Positions 52,997-61,985 are shown, counted from the first letter of the stretch. The stretch is DNA of 64,000 bases from an uncultured Roseicyclus sp. (GCA_947489665.1 CANLEH010000004.1:248001-312000), one strand, 5' to 3'. Notes: a model not told the origin generated them from the letters alone. Program-made: numbers and translations.

Positions 52997-53575
52997 TCAC
53001 GGGGTGTGATTGATTTGTTCCGCCCGCCAGATACCGTTGGTTTCAACAAGCATCGTCGCCGAAAGCGGGTCGATCTCGTGGCCCAATGCCTCATAGGGCG
53101 TCATGCCGGTGGCGTAGGCCATATGGCACAGGATGACACCGAAATGGGCGACGCAGATCAGATCGCCTTCCTGTTGCGCCAACACGTCATCCACTGCCCG
53201 CGCGACACGTCGCGTGACCGCATTCCAGCTTTCGCCTTTTGGGGGCGCGACATCGCCCGGTTCTTCCCAGAAGGCGCGGCTGAGCTCGGGATGGGTGGCG
53301 GCGACTTGTGTGAAATGCACGCCGTCCCAGTCGCCGAAGTTGAATTCCCGCAGGTCCGGGGCATGCGCAAGGCGCAGGCGGCCTGCTGCAACGGCATCTG
53401 CCGTGGCCACGGCCCGTTTCAGGTCGGACGAGATGATTGGCGCATCCGGGGGCAACCACGCGCTAAGGCGGGCTATGGCTGCATGGTCTGACAGATCGGC
53501 AGGCACATCGCGCCATCCGGTGAACGTCTTTTGATGGGTTGGGCCATGGCGCACCCAGACCAGGCGCCTCACCAT
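52997..53575 (-). CDS. Histidine phosphatase (CobC-like)
   Basis: A 192-residue phosphoglycerate-mutase-fold enzyme with the RHG motif WVRHGPT and catalytic His10-region, SSDLKRAVATADAV, LREFNFGDWDG and CVAHFGVIL with the second His. The Glu/Asp-rich FNFGDWDG resembles CobC (alpha-ribazole phosphatase). Its start overlaps the end of cobU by seven bases, so a role in cobalamin nucleotide-loop assembly is likely, but other sugar-phosphate substrates are possible. Confidence 0.78.
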   Translation of the reverse strand: MVRRLVWVRHGPTHQKTFTGWRDVPADLSDHAAIARLSAWLPPDAPIISSDLKRAVATADAVAAGRLRLAHAPDLREFNFGDWDGVHFTQVAATHPELSRAFWEEPGDVAPPKGESWNAVTRRVARAVDDVLAQQEGDLICVAHFGVILCHMAYATGMTPYEALGHEIDPLSATMLVETNGIWRAEQINHTP

Positions 53576-54120
53576 GGATCGTCCACATCATCGAGATTTG
53601 GCTGGCCTTTGAGCACTTGCGGCAGGCCCGCGCGGACATAGACGACCAGATCACATTCGGCTGCGATGCGTTGGTTGGCCTCGCCCTGTGCCCGCTGGAA
53701 CGCCCGGGCCAGTGCGTTTTCCGGCACCACGCCGCCCGAGACATCGTTTGAGACCAGAACAACCGGCGCGCGCATCTGGATCAGCACGTCGATCAGCAGG
53801 TCCAATTCCTCCTGCCAGTCGCCATCGTCGATCATCAGGTTGGTCAGCCAAAACGTCACGCAATCCAAGAGCGCGACTTCGCCGCCCTCGATCTGCGCCA
53901 GGGCGCGGGCCGCATCATGGGGGGCTTCCACCGTGCGCCACCCCTGACCGACACGGCGTTCGCGATGGGCCTGGATTTTTTCGGACATCTCGCCGTCCAG
54001 CATCTCAGCCGTGGCGATGTAGACTTTGGCCAAGCCGGATTGATGCACCATCCGTTCGGCAAAGGTGGATTTGCCGCTGGAGGCACCGCCAAGAACAAGG
54101 CTAAGGGGGGGCAGACGCAA
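53569..54120 (-). CDS. cobU: Adenosylcobinamide kinase / guanylyltransferase
   Basis: The 183-residue bifunctional enzyme phosphorylates adenosylcobinamide and attaches GMP in late vitamin B12 synthesis. The P-loop is GGASSGKST (11-19), with HRERRVGQGWRTVE (catalytic His) and SNDVSGGVVPENALARAFQ. Length is typical. It starts a two-gene unit with the CobC-like phosphatase. It is divergent from the rpoH gene, with 104 bases between. Alphaproteobacterial literature calls it CobP. Confidence 0.93.
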   Translation of the reverse strand: MRLPPLSLVLGGASSGKSTFAERMVHQSGLAKVYIATAEMLDGEMSEKIQAHRERRVGQGWRTVEAPHDAARALAQIEGGEVALLDCVTFWLTNLMIDDGDWQEELDLLIDVLIQMRAPVVLVSNDVSGGVVPENALARAFQRAQGEANQRIAAECDLVVYVRAGLPQVLKGQPNLDDVDDPW

Positions 54121-54224
54121 TTTAATGTCCCGAATTGTGATCCAAACGTTTTTTACCTGCGTAACCCTATTTGAAAGCCGCCGAAACAGGCGTGTTCAGA
54201 CAGGTTCAAAACCGGGGGGTCGTT

Positions 54225-55106
54225 ATGGCATTGGATATGGGATCAGACCAGTCACTTTCCCGCCGCGCGATGAAGGCGGAATTGCTGGATGCAGAGACGG
54301 AATTGCGGCTGGCTTATGCCTGGCGCGATGAGCGGTGCGAAGAAAGCCTGCATCGTTTGGTGACAGCGTATATGCGCCTTGCCATTTCGATGGCCGCGAA
54401 ATTCAAGCGTTACGGCGCACCGATGAATGACCTGATCCAGGAAGCGGGCCTTGGTCTGATGAAGGCCGCCGACAAATTCGATCCGGACCGCGGCGTGCGT
54501 TTCTCAACCTACGCGGTGTGGTGGATCAAGGCGTCGATCCAGGACTATGTGATGCGCAACTGGTCGATGGTGCGCACAGGCTCCACCTCTTCCCAGAAAT
54601 CGCTGTTCTTCAACATGCGCCGCGTGCAAGCCCGGCTGGAGCGCGAGGCGATGCAGGTGGGCGAGACGCTCGACAAGCATCAGCTGCGCCAGATGATCGC
54701 AACGGAAGTCGGCGTTCCGCTGCACGATGTCGAGATGATGGAAGGGCGCCTTGCGGGCTCCGACTATTCGCTGAACGCCACGCAATCGGTCGATGATGAG
54801 GGCCGCGAGTGGATTGACGCGCTGGAAGATACCAGCGAGCAGGCGGAAGAGATTGTGGAAGCCGATCACGACCGCATGCAGCTGCGCGAATGGCTGATTA
54901 CATCGATGAATGCCCTGAACGAGCGGGAACGGTTCATCGTGCGCGAACGCAAGTTGCGTGAAGACCCGCGGACGTTGGAAAGCCTCGGCAATGAGCTTGG
55001 CCTTTCCAAGGAACGTGTGCGCCAGCTTGAAGCCGCAGCCTTCGGCAAGATGCGCAAAACGCTTGAGGCGCAATCGAAGGAGGTTCGGTCATTTTTCGCC
55101 GTGTGA
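54225..55106 (+). CDS. rpoH: RpoH-type (sigma-32) RNA polymerase sigma factor
   Basis: A 293-residue sigma-70-family protein of the heat-shock group. Region 2 contains AYMRLAISMAAKFKRYG, DLIQEAGLGLMKAADKFDPDRGVRFSTYAVWWIKASIQDYVMRNW, and the RpoH box QKSLFFNMRR. Region 4 has the helix-turn-helix ESLGNELGLSKERVRQLEAAA. The GGGGGG site before 54225 supports this start. Many Rhodobacteraceae have two RpoH proteins, the second linked to oxidative stress. Which one this is cannot be told here. Confidence 0.92.
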   Translation: MALDMGSDQSLSRRAMKAELLDAETELRLAYAWRDERCEESLHRLVTAYMRLAISMAAKFKRYGAPMNDLIQEAGLGLMKAADKFDPDRGVRFSTYAVWWIKASIQDYVMRNWSMVRTGSTSSQKSLFFNMRRVQARLEREAMQVGETLDKHQLRQMIATEVGVPLHDVEMMEGRLAGSDYSLNATQSVDDEGREWIDALEDTSEQAEEIVEADHDRMQLREWLITSMNALNERERFIVRERKLREDPRTLESLGNELGLSKERVRQLEAAAFGKMRKTLEAQSKEVRSFFAV

Positions 55107-55216
55107 TCCTCCATGCGCCATTGGTGCTGTTAGCTGGTCTTTTTGTGGTGACGCTGTTCGTGTCGCCACCGACCGCGTCGCCGATTGAAGCACCTTTGGC
55201 GATAGTCGCGCCCTGA
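55103..55216 (+). CDS. Candidate 37-residue membrane peptide
   Basis: A GTG start overlaps the rpoH stop (GTGTGA), giving a peptide MILHAPLVLLAGLFVVTLFV, then a Pro/Ala-rich tail. It is one membrane helix (about 5-20) plus a short tail. Coupling to rpoH and the clean helix suggest it could be real, but its size and lack of homologs make this tentative. Confidence 0.35.
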   Translation: MILHAPLVLLAGLFVVTLFVSPPTASPIEAPLAIVAP

Positions 55217-55303
55217 ATCCCCCCCATTTGTGCCGTCCCGAATCTGATTGAAGGGGCGCGGGCACGCGCCTAACGTGTGCGCGCGACGGCTAAGGGGCAC
55301 AGA

Positions 55304-56506
55304 ATGCTGACCAATAAGCGAATTCTCCTGATCATCGGGGGCGGCATTGCCGCGTTCAAATCGCTCGACCTGATCCGGCGCCTGCGGGATCAGGGCGCGA
55401 CGGTCACGCCTGTTCTGACCAAAGCCGCCGAAGAATTTGTCACACCTCTGTCAGCGTCTGCTCTGGCAGCAGAGAAGGTCTACCGCGATCTGTTCGACCT
55501 GACTGACGAGGCTGAGATGGGCCATATCGAGCTGTCGCGCGCGGCGGATCTGGTGGTGGTTGCCCCCGCCACAGCAGATTTGATGGCCAAGATGGCCCAT
55601 GGCCATGCCAATGATCTGGCCTCCACTCTTTTGATGGCAACCGACAAGCGCGTGCTGATTGCGCCCGCCATGAACGTGCGCATGTGGGAGCATCCGGCGA
55701 CCCAGCGCAATCTTGCGACTTTGCAGAGTGATGGTGTGTTGGTCGTTGGCCCCGACGAAGGCAATATGGCCTGCGGGGAATTCGGCCCGGGCCGGATGAG
55801 CGAAGTGCCAGATATCGTCGCCGCTGTGGATGCAGCGCTGAGCGATGGGCCGTTGAAGGGAAAGCATGTGCTGGTGACGTCTGGCCCCACGCATGAGCCG
55901 ATTGATCCCGTCCGCTACATCGCCAACCGATCCTCCGGCGCGCAGGGCACGGCAATTGCTGCAGCCCTACGCGATCTGGGCGCATCGGTGCGGTTCGTGA
56001 CCGGCCCGGCCTCTGTACCGCCCCCGGCGGGGGTTGAGGTTGTGCGGGTTGAGACGGCGGCCGAGATGGCCGCGGCCGTGGATGCGGCCCCTCATCCAAC
56101 TGACGCGGCTGTTTTCGCAGCGGCGGTGGCCGATTGGCGGGTGGAAAATGCCAGCGGGTCGAAGATGAAAAAGGACGGCAGCGGCAACGCCCCGGCGCTG
56201 GAATTTGCGGAGAATGTGGACATTCTTGCAAGTGTGTCGAAGCGGACCGAAGGGCGGCCCTCGCTGGTGGTTGGCTTCGCGGCCGAGACCGATGATGTCG
56301 TAGCCAACGCGACAGCCAAGCGCACCCGCAAAGGCTGTGATTGGATCGTCGCCAACGATGTCTCGCCCGAGACTGGGATCATGGGCGGGGCAGAGAACCG
56401 GATCGTGCTGATTTCCCAAGACGGGGCCGAGGAATGGCCTAGGTTGGGAAAGGATGAGGTGGCTCGCCGCTTGGCTTCGCGGATCGGTGAGGCTTTGACG
56501 GCGTAG
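55304..56506 (+). CDS. coaBC: Phosphopantothenoylcysteine decarboxylase / phosphopantothenate-cysteine ligase
   Basis: A 400-residue bifunctional enzyme of coenzyme A synthesis. The flavin-binding CoaC domain (1-185) has GGGIAAFKSLDLIRRL, the catalytic His region, APAMNVRMWEHPATQRN and GNMACGEFGPGRM with the active-site Cys. The CoaB domain (190-400) has VTSGPTHEPIDPVRYIANRSSG and NDVSPETGIMGG. The start at 55304 gives MLTNKRILLIIGGG. It lies directly before dut, a common order in bacteria. Confidence 0.96.
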   Translation: MLTNKRILLIIGGGIAAFKSLDLIRRLRDQGATVTPVLTKAAEEFVTPLSASALAAEKVYRDLFDLTDEAEMGHIELSRAADLVVVAPATADLMAKMAHGHANDLASTLLMATDKRVLIAPAMNVRMWEHPATQRNLATLQSDGVLVVGPDEGNMACGEFGPGRMSEVPDIVAAVDAALSDGPLKGKHVLVTSGPTHEPIDPVRYIANRSSGAQGTAIAAALRDLGASVRFVTGPASVPPPAGVEVVRVETAAEMAAAVDAAPHPTDAAVFAAAVADWRVENASGSKMKKDGSGNAPALEFAENVDILASVSKRTEGRPSLVVGFAAETDDVVANATAKRTRKGCDWIVANDVSPETGIMGGAENRIVLISQDGAEEWPRLGKDEVARRLASRIGEALTA

Positions 56507-56524
56507 GATCGGGACGTCTGGGGG

Positions 56525-56992
56525 ATGCAGGTGCCGGACATTGAGGTGATGCGAGAGGAATGGGCCGACGCCGAGGTCGCCCTGCCTGACTATGCAACGG
56601 CGGGTGCCGCCGGTGCCGATCTGCGTGCAAATTTCGCGGAGCCAGACCGGGACGGGTTGGTCCTGGCCCCCGGCACGCGAGCGCTGGTGCCGACGGGCCT
56701 GCGGGTGGCGATCCCCGACGGGTTTGAGATGCAGATCCGCCCCCGGTCGGGCCTTGCGCTGAAGAACGGAGTGACGCTCGCGAATGCGCCAGGCACCATC
56801 GACAGCGACTATCGCGGGCCATTGGGGGTGATCCTGATCAACCTTGGGCATGAGCCGTTCACGGTCGACCATGGCGCACGCATCGCGCAGGTGGTTGTGG
56901 CACCCGTGGTGCAGGCGCAATACCGTATGGTCGAGACGCTGAACGACACCGCGCGGGGGGCTGGCGGGTTCGGGTCGACGGGAACGCGCTGA
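56525..56992 (+). CDS. dut: dUTP diphosphatase
   Basis: The 155-residue trimeric dUTPase hydrolyses dUTP to dUMP, keeping uracil out of DNA. All five motifs are present: [41 protein letters not shown] and the C-terminal [10 protein letters not shown]. It starts 18 bases after coaBC, so the two are co-transcribed. Its stop overlaps the start of the ThiF gene (TGATG). Confidence 0.96.
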   Translation: MQVPDIEVMREEWADAEVALPDYATAGAAGADLRANFAEPDRDGLVLAPGTRALVPTGLRVAIPDGFEMQIRPRSGLALKNGVTLANAPGTIDSDYRGPLGVILINLGHEPFTVDHGARIAQVVVAPVVQAQYRMVETLNDTARGAGGFGSTGTR

Positions 56993-58044
56993 TGCTGTTC
57001 GTTTTGTTTCTTGCGGCCGTGTTGTGGGGCATTGGCCATGTGATGAAGACGCCGGTTCAGGCGCGTCTCTACATGCTTGGCTTGCTTTACGTTGCGGTGC
57101 TTGGCGTCCAGATCGCCTTGCCCCTCGGCCATCCCCTGCGCGAGGCAACTGGCGGGTCTGCGGCGCTGTGGCTTTTGCTTGGTGCGTTCGTCGCCCTTGT
57201 TCTGGGCTACCGCCTTGTGCTCGGGCGCATCCGCGGCCGCGCCGAAGAGATTGAAGCCGCGCGCGAGGCCGATACAGACCAGCCGGAAGGACCGTTTCGG
57301 GACGTGGAGTTGGAGCGTTACGCCCGCCACATCACTTTGCCCGATATTGGCGGCGGCGGGCAGCTTGCGCTGAAAAACGCGAAGGTACTGGTGGTGGGCG
57401 CAGGCGGGCTTGGCGCGCCGGTCCTGTTCTATCTGGCGGCTGCGGGTGTGGGGCGGATTGGGGTGATCGACCACGACGTTGTCAGCCTGTCGAACCTGCA
57501 ACGCCAGATTATTCACACAGATGACCGCACGGGCATGCCCAAGGTCTTTTCTGCCGAAATGGCGGTGAAGGCGTTGAACCCTCATGTTGATGTGCGCCCT
57601 TACGATCGCGCGCTGACAGAGGATGTCGCAGAAGCACTTTTCGCTGATTTCGACCTGATCCTCGATGGAACGGATAATTTTGAGGTGCGTGCCATGATCA
57701 ACCGCGCTGCGGTGGCGGCTGGCCGGCCCGTGATTGCAGGGGCCATCAGCGCGTGGGAGGGGCAGATCACGATCTACGATCCCGCGGGCGGCGCGCCGTG
57801 CATGGCCTGTATCTTTCCCCAAGCCCCGGCACCGGACCTTGCCGCCACCTGTGCGGAAACCGGCGTGATTGGTGCGTTGCCGGGTGTGGTCGGGTCGATG
57901 ATGGCGCTTGAAGCCGTGAAAGAGATCACCGGGGCGGGGGAGGGCCTGCGCAGGCGGATGCTGATTTACGATGCACTCCACGCCGAGACACGCACCATCA
58001 AGGTGCAGCGCAAGGCCGATTGCCCGGTTTGTGGTGCGCTCTAG
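56992..58044 (+). CDS. Membrane-anchored ThiF/MoeB/HesA family protein
   Basis: The protein has 350 residues. Residues 1-80 contain about three hydrophobic helices (1-17, 25-45, 56-77), unusual for this family. The E1-like domain follows: GAGGLGAPVLFYLAAAG (137-153, ATP loop), VIDHDVVSLSNLQRQIIH, DGTDNF, zinc cysteines CMAC (270, 273) and CPVC (344, 347), and Cys287 in ATCAETGVIGALPG. The family adenylates small sulfur carriers such as MoaD or ThiS. It overlaps dut. The membrane part suggests tethering to a complex. Confidence 0.88.
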   Translation: MLFVLFLAAVLWGIGHVMKTPVQARLYMLGLLYVAVLGVQIALPLGHPLREATGGSAALWLLLGAFVALVLGYRLVLGRIRGRAEEIEAAREADTDQPEGPFRDVELERYARHITLPDIGGGGQLALKNAKVLVVGAGGLGAPVLFYLAAAGVGRIGVIDHDVVSLSNLQRQIIHTDDRTGMPKVFSAEMAVKALNPHVDVRPYDRALTEDVAEALFADFDLILDGTDNFEVRAMINRAAVAAGRPVIAGAISAWEGQITIYDPAGGAPCMACIFPQAPAPDLAATCAETGVIGALPGVVGSMMALEAVKEITGAGEGLRRRMLIYDALHAETRTIKVQRKADCPVCGAL

Positions 58045-58110
58045 GCGGGCGGGCCTTGTGCCTTGGTGCGGCTCGGCCATACTGACCTCAGAAAAACAGG
58101 GAGTCTGACC

Positions 58111-58899
58111 ATGAAACACGTTGTTTTAGCCGCCTTGGCTGCACTTGTTCCGTTCGCCGCAGCCGCTGATGGGCATTTACCCGACCTTGAAGGGCGCGAG
58201 ATCGTTGTTGTGACGGAAAACGCCTACCCGCCGCTGCAATTCATCGATCCGGTCACGGGCATGGCCATCGGCTGGGAATATGATGCGTTGGAGATCCTGG
58301 CGGAGCGCTTGAACTTCACCCCGGTCATCGAAAACATCAGCTGGGACGCGATGATCCCGGCGGTGTCCGGGGGGCAATACGACATGGGCATGACCGGCAT
58401 CACAATCCGCGAGGATCGCGACGAATTGGTCGATTTCTCAGCACCTTACATGGTTAGCCAGATGCGCATGCTGGTTGGAGCCGATGAAGACCGCTTTGCC
58501 ACGGCAGAGGAATTCGGCGCAGATGACGAGCTTCTGATTGGGTCCCAAGCGGGCACGACACCGTTCTATGTAGGTGTATACGACGTGCTCGACGGCGACG
58601 AAGGCAATCCACGGATCGTGCTGTTCGAGACGATCCCCGCCGCGATTCAGGCACTGATGACCGCGGATGTGGATATGGTTCTTGCGGACTCCGCGGGCGG
58701 GCAGGGCTATGTCAGCGCGAATCCGGACCGGTTGCAGATGATCGGAGATCCGCTGGGAACTGAGGAATTCGGCTTCATCTTCCCCAATGACAGCGATCTG
58801 GTCGCGGCCATTGATGCAGGCATCGAGTCGATGCGTGAGGATGGGACGCTCGCGGAACTCGACCAGCGTTGGTTCGTCGACTACGCGCTTGGCCAGTAA
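58111..58899 (+). CDS. Amino-acid-type ABC transporter substrate-binding protein
   Basis: A 262-residue periplasmic protein (SBP family 3) with Sec signal MKHVVLAALAALVPFAAAADG. The mature fold shows VVTENAYPPLQFIDPVTGMAIGWEYDALEILAERL, the ligand-binding TGITIREDRDELVDFSAPY, and a C-terminal half with ALMTADVDMVLADS. The start follows AACAGGGAG. It is 39 bases before the permease gene. Ligand likely a polar amino acid. The ATPase is not next to it. Confidence 0.9.
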   Translation: MKHVVLAALAALVPFAAAADGHLPDLEGREIVVVTENAYPPLQFIDPVTGMAIGWEYDALEILAERLNFTPVIENISWDAMIPAVSGGQYDMGMTGITIREDRDELVDFSAPYMVSQMRMLVGADEDRFATAEEFGADDELLIGSQAGTTPFYVGVYDVLDGDEGNPRIVLFETIPAAIQALMTADVDMVLADSAGGQGYVSANPDRLQMIGDPLGTEEFGFIFPNDSDLVAAIDAGIESMREDGTLAELDQRWFVDYALGQ

Positions 58900-58938
58900 A
58901 GCATTGGGCGCGCTGGGTTTTCCGGCGCGCCATACCCC

Positions 58939-59736
58939 ATGATCTCCCCAACACCGCAGGACAAGGATTTCCCCTGGTGGCTCGTCGCGCTTGGCGCGCT
59001 CGGGGTCCTTGCTGTTTGGCGGATGTGGGGGGATCCGATCTACGAACAGCTTGTCGTCACCTTGCGGCGCGGTGTGGGCATCACGGTGATGGTGACGCTT
59101 GTTGGCTTCGCGATGGCGTCGCTGATGGGGATGGGTCTCGCGCTGATGAGCCTGTCGCGCAGCCTGGTTTTACGTCAGATTTCAAGATTTTACGTCGAAA
59201 TCGTGCGCGGTGTACCAATCATTGTATTGCTGCTTTACGTGGCCTTTGTCTTCGCGCCAGCGCTAGTGGCGAGCTACAATTGGGTGGCCGAAAATATCGG
59301 GGCCGATACGATCCGCACGCGGGATTTCCCGCTTCTCTGGCGGGCGATAATCGCGCTGGCGATTGGGTATTCGGCCTTCATAGCCGAGGTGTTCCGTGCG
59401 GGCCTGCAATCCATTGACAAGGGACAGTTGGAGGCAGCGGATGCCTTGGGTCTAAGCCGTTGGAATCGCTTCAGACATATCGTTTTCCCGCAAGCCATTC
59501 GAACGATCCTGCCGCCCTTGGGCAATGACTTTGTGGCGATGGTGAAGGACTCGTCGTTGGTGTCCGTTTTGGGCGTTCTGGACGTGACGCAATTGGGCAA
59601 AGTGATTGCCGCGTCGAACTTTCGCTACTTCGAGACCTACAATGTGGTGGCGCTGATTTACCTAACGATGACCGTTACATTGTCTCTGCTTCTCAGGCGG
59701 TTAGAGGTTCGGTTGAGACAAAGTGAGCGGCGCTAG
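58939..59736 (+). CDS. Amino-acid ABC transporter permease (HisM type)
   Basis: A 265-residue inner-membrane protein with the His/Glu/Gln/Arg/opine permease signature. About five helices include GVGITVMVTLVGFAMASLMG, YVEIVRGVPIIVLLLYVAFVF, and the EAA loop QLEAADALGLSRWNRFRHIVFPQAIRTILPP, which docks the ATPase. It forms an importer with the preceding binding protein, but no ATP-binding gene follows, so one must be supplied from elsewhere. Confidence 0.92.
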   Translation: MISPTPQDKDFPWWLVALGALGVLAVWRMWGDPIYEQLVVTLRRGVGITVMVTLVGFAMASLMGMGLALMSLSRSLVLRQISRFYVEIVRGVPIIVLLLYVAFVFAPALVASYNWVAENIGADTIRTRDFPLLWRAIIALAIGYSAFIAEVFRAGLQSIDKGQLEAADALGLSRWNRFRHIVFPQAIRTILPPLGNDFVAMVKDSSLVSVLGVLDVTQLGKVIAASNFRYFETYNVVALIYLTMTVTLSLLLRRLEVRLRQSERR

Positions 59737-59787
59737 GGTGCCCTTCCGCGCCGCCACGCCTATCTGTGATCCAAAGGAGATCTGCCA

Positions 59788-61806
59788 ATGACAAACCCAT
59801 TGCTTGAGACCTGGGACACGCCATTCGAATTGCCGCCGTTCGAGCGGATCACCGACGCGGACTTTGCGCCTGCCATGGAGGCCGCAATTTCCGAGGCGCG
59901 CCAAGGGGTTATCGCGATTGCGGAGAACCCCGACGCGCCGACCTTCGAGAATACGATCGAGGCGTTGGAATTGTCTGATGCGCTTTTGAACCGGGTCGCA
60001 GCGGTATTCTACAACCTTGCCGGGTCGGATTCGAACTCGGCGCGGGAGGAATTGCAGCGGGACTTTGCCCCGAAATTGTCGGCGCTGTCTTCGGAAATAT
60101 CCAACAATTCCAAATTGTTCGCCCGAATTGATGATTTGTGGTCGCGTCGTAATGAGCTTGGCCTGACCGATGAGCAGATGCGTGTGTTGCATCTGACCCG
60201 GCGCGGCTTTGTCCGCTCGGGCGCGGCATTGGAAGGGGATGCACGGGAACGGCTGACAGAGGTGATGGCGCGGCTGTCTGTTTTGGGGACATCGTTCACG
60301 CAGAACCTGCTCGCGGATGAGCGTAACTGGTTCATGCCATTGGAGGAATCCGATCTGGAGGGCCTGCCGGATTTCGTTGTTGATGCCGCCCGTGCGGCGG
60401 GGGAAGAGAAGGGCGCGGACGGGCCGGTGGTGACTTTGTCGCGGTCTTTGATCGTGCCGTTTTTGCAGTTTTCGCCCCGTCGGGATTTGCGCGAAACGGC
60501 CTACAAGGCCTGGGCCGCGCGTGGGGCGAATGGCGGCGAGACCGACAATCGCGAGATTGCCGCGGAGACGCTCGTGCTGCGTGATGAGCGCGCCAAGCTG
60601 TTGGAATATAAGGATTTTGCGGCATTCAAGTTGGAAACCGAAATGGCGGGATCCGCGGAGAATGTGCGCGATCTGTTGATGGCAGTTTGGGAGCCGGCGA
60701 AGCGCCAAGCCGAGGCGGATGCGGAAAAATTGGCGGCAATGATGGCCGAGGATGGCGTGAACGGGCCGTTGGAGCCTTGGGATTGGCGCTATTATTCGGA
60801 AAAGCGGCGCAAGGCGGAGCATGATCTGGATGAGGCGGAGTTGAAGCCGTATCTGTCGCTTGAGGCGATGATTGCAGCGTCGTTCGACTGCGCCAATCGG
60901 CTGTTCGGGTTGGAGTTCAAGCCGCTGGATGTGCCGCTCTACCACCCCGATGCGCGGGCTTGGGACGTCACGAGGGATGGCGCACATGTCGCTGTTTTTA
61001 TTGGAGATTACTTCGCGCGCGGGTCGAAAAGATCGGGTGCCTGGTGCTCGGCCATGAGGTCTCAGAAGAAGCTCGGCAGCGATACCAGACCGATTGTTGT
61101 GAACGTGTGCAACTTCGCGAAAGGCGCGCCGAGCTTGCTGTCTTATGACGATGCGCGGACGTTGTTTCACGAGTTCGGGCACGCGCTTCACCAGATGCTG
61201 AGCGACGTGACCTATGCGTCGATTTCGGGCACGTCGGTGGCGCGGGACTTTGTGGAATTGCCGAGTCAGCTTTACGAACATTGGCTGGAAGTACCTGAAG
61301 TGCTTGAGAAATTTGCCACTCACGTGGAAACGGGTGAGGCGATGCCGAAAGATATGCTGGAGCGGCTTCTGGCGGCGCAGACCTATGATATGGGCTTTTC
61401 GACCGTGGAATATGTCGCCTCGGCCCTTGTGGACCTGGATTTCCACGATGGCGGTGCGCCGGATAACCCAATGGAATCGCAGGAAAAAACACTTGAGCGG
61501 ATTGGGATGCCACACGCAATTGAGATGCGGCATCGGACGCCGCAATTCGCCCATGTCTTCGCGGGTGATGGCTATTCCAGCGGATACTACAGCTACATGT
61601 GGTCGGAAGTGATGGATGCGGATGCGTTCGAGGCCTTTGAAGAGGCCGGCGGCGCGTTTGATTTGAGCATGGCTAAGTCGCTGGAAAAACACATTCTTTC
61701 GGCGGGAGGAAGCCAGGAAGCGGACGTGCTTTATACCGCATTCCGAGGGCGGATGCCCGGGGTTGAGGCGCTGCTGAAGGGGCGTGGACTTGATGATGCG
61801 GCGTGA
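59788..61806 (+). CDS. prlC: M3-family oligopeptidase (oligopeptidase A-like)
   Basis: A 672-residue zinc peptidase with HEFGHALHQ (His461, Glu462, His465), the third ligand region downstream, and the family-typical SYKYMWSEV-like segment (YYSYMWSEVMDADAFEAF). N-terminal helices carry NPDAPTFENTIEALE. It degrades short peptides, including signal-peptide fragments in E. coli OpdA (PrlC). Dipeptidyl carboxypeptidase (Dcp) is a close alternative. It converges with the SH3 gene across a palindrome-rich gap. Confidence 0.88.
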   Translation: MTNPLLETWDTPFELPPFERITDADFAPAMEAAISEARQGVIAIAENPDAPTFENTIEALELSDALLNRVAAVFYNLAGSDSNSAREELQRDFAPKLSALSSEISNNSKLFARIDDLWSRRNELGLTDEQMRVLHLTRRGFVRSGAALEGDARERLTEVMARLSVLGTSFTQNLLADERNWFMPLEESDLEGLPDFVVDAARAAGEEKGADGPVVTLSRSLIVPFLQFSPRRDLRETAYKAWAARGANGGETDNREIAAETLVLRDERAKLLEYKDFAAFKLETEMAGSAENVRDLLMAVWEPAKRQAEADAEKLAAMMAEDGVNGPLEPWDWRYYSEKRRKAEHDLDEAELKPYLSLEAMIAASFDCANRLFGLEFKPLDVPLYHPDARAWDVTRDGAHVAVFIGDYFARGSKRSGAWCSAMRSQKKLGSDTRPIVVNVCNFAKGAPSLLSYDDARTLFHEFGHALHQMLSDVTYASISGTSVARDFVELPSQLYEHWLEVPEVLEKFATHVETGEAMPKDMLERLLAAQTYDMGFSTVEYVASALVDLDFHDGGAPDNPMESQEKTLERIGMPHAIEMRHRTPQFAHVFAGDGYSSGYYSYMWSEVMDADAFEAFEEAGGAFDLSMAKSLEKHILSAGGSQEADVLYTAFRGRMPGVEALLKGRGLDDAA

Positions 61807-61870
61807 CGGGATCTGGTTAGCAGCTTTCGATTTCCGAAATCCTTGTCCGAGTCCGGCACCCGAAAAATCC

Positions 61871-61985
61871 TGACCATGTGGTCACATCTGTGTCCATCTG
61901 GTCAGATTTTTCGCGAAAAATGCGACCATTTGGTCAGAGTTTTGCGGCCAATCCGGACCGTTTGGTAAGTGTGACCATCTGGTCG
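61871..61985. repeat. Cluster of five near-identical 14-base palindromes
   Basis: Copies at 61871 (TGACCATGTGGTCA), 61891 (TGTCCATCTGGTCA), 61923 (CGACCATTTGGTCA), 61955 (GGACCGTTTGGTAA) and 61972 (TGACCATCTGGTCG). Spacing between starts is 20, 32, 32 and 17 bases, mostly not in helical register. The arms GACCA/TGGTC are kept while the centre varies. Confidence 0.8.
61906..61921. repeat. Perfect 16-base palindrome
   Basis: ATTTTTCGCGAAAAAT is fully self-complementary, sits between the second and third GACCA palindromes, and has A/T-rich arms. It could act as a bidirectional terminator element for the convergent genes or as a protein site. Confidence 0.6.

Noticed and set aside
56809-58119. 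Minus-strand frame covering the ThiF gene
   Set aside because: Antisense to an intact E1-like protein, and its residue usage is typical of a mirrored frame.
59701-61692. Long open frame on the minus strand across the M3 peptidase gene
   Set aside because: It is antisense to a well-supported zinc peptidase, is rich in Arg, His and Gln from mirrored codons, and has no domain or start signal.
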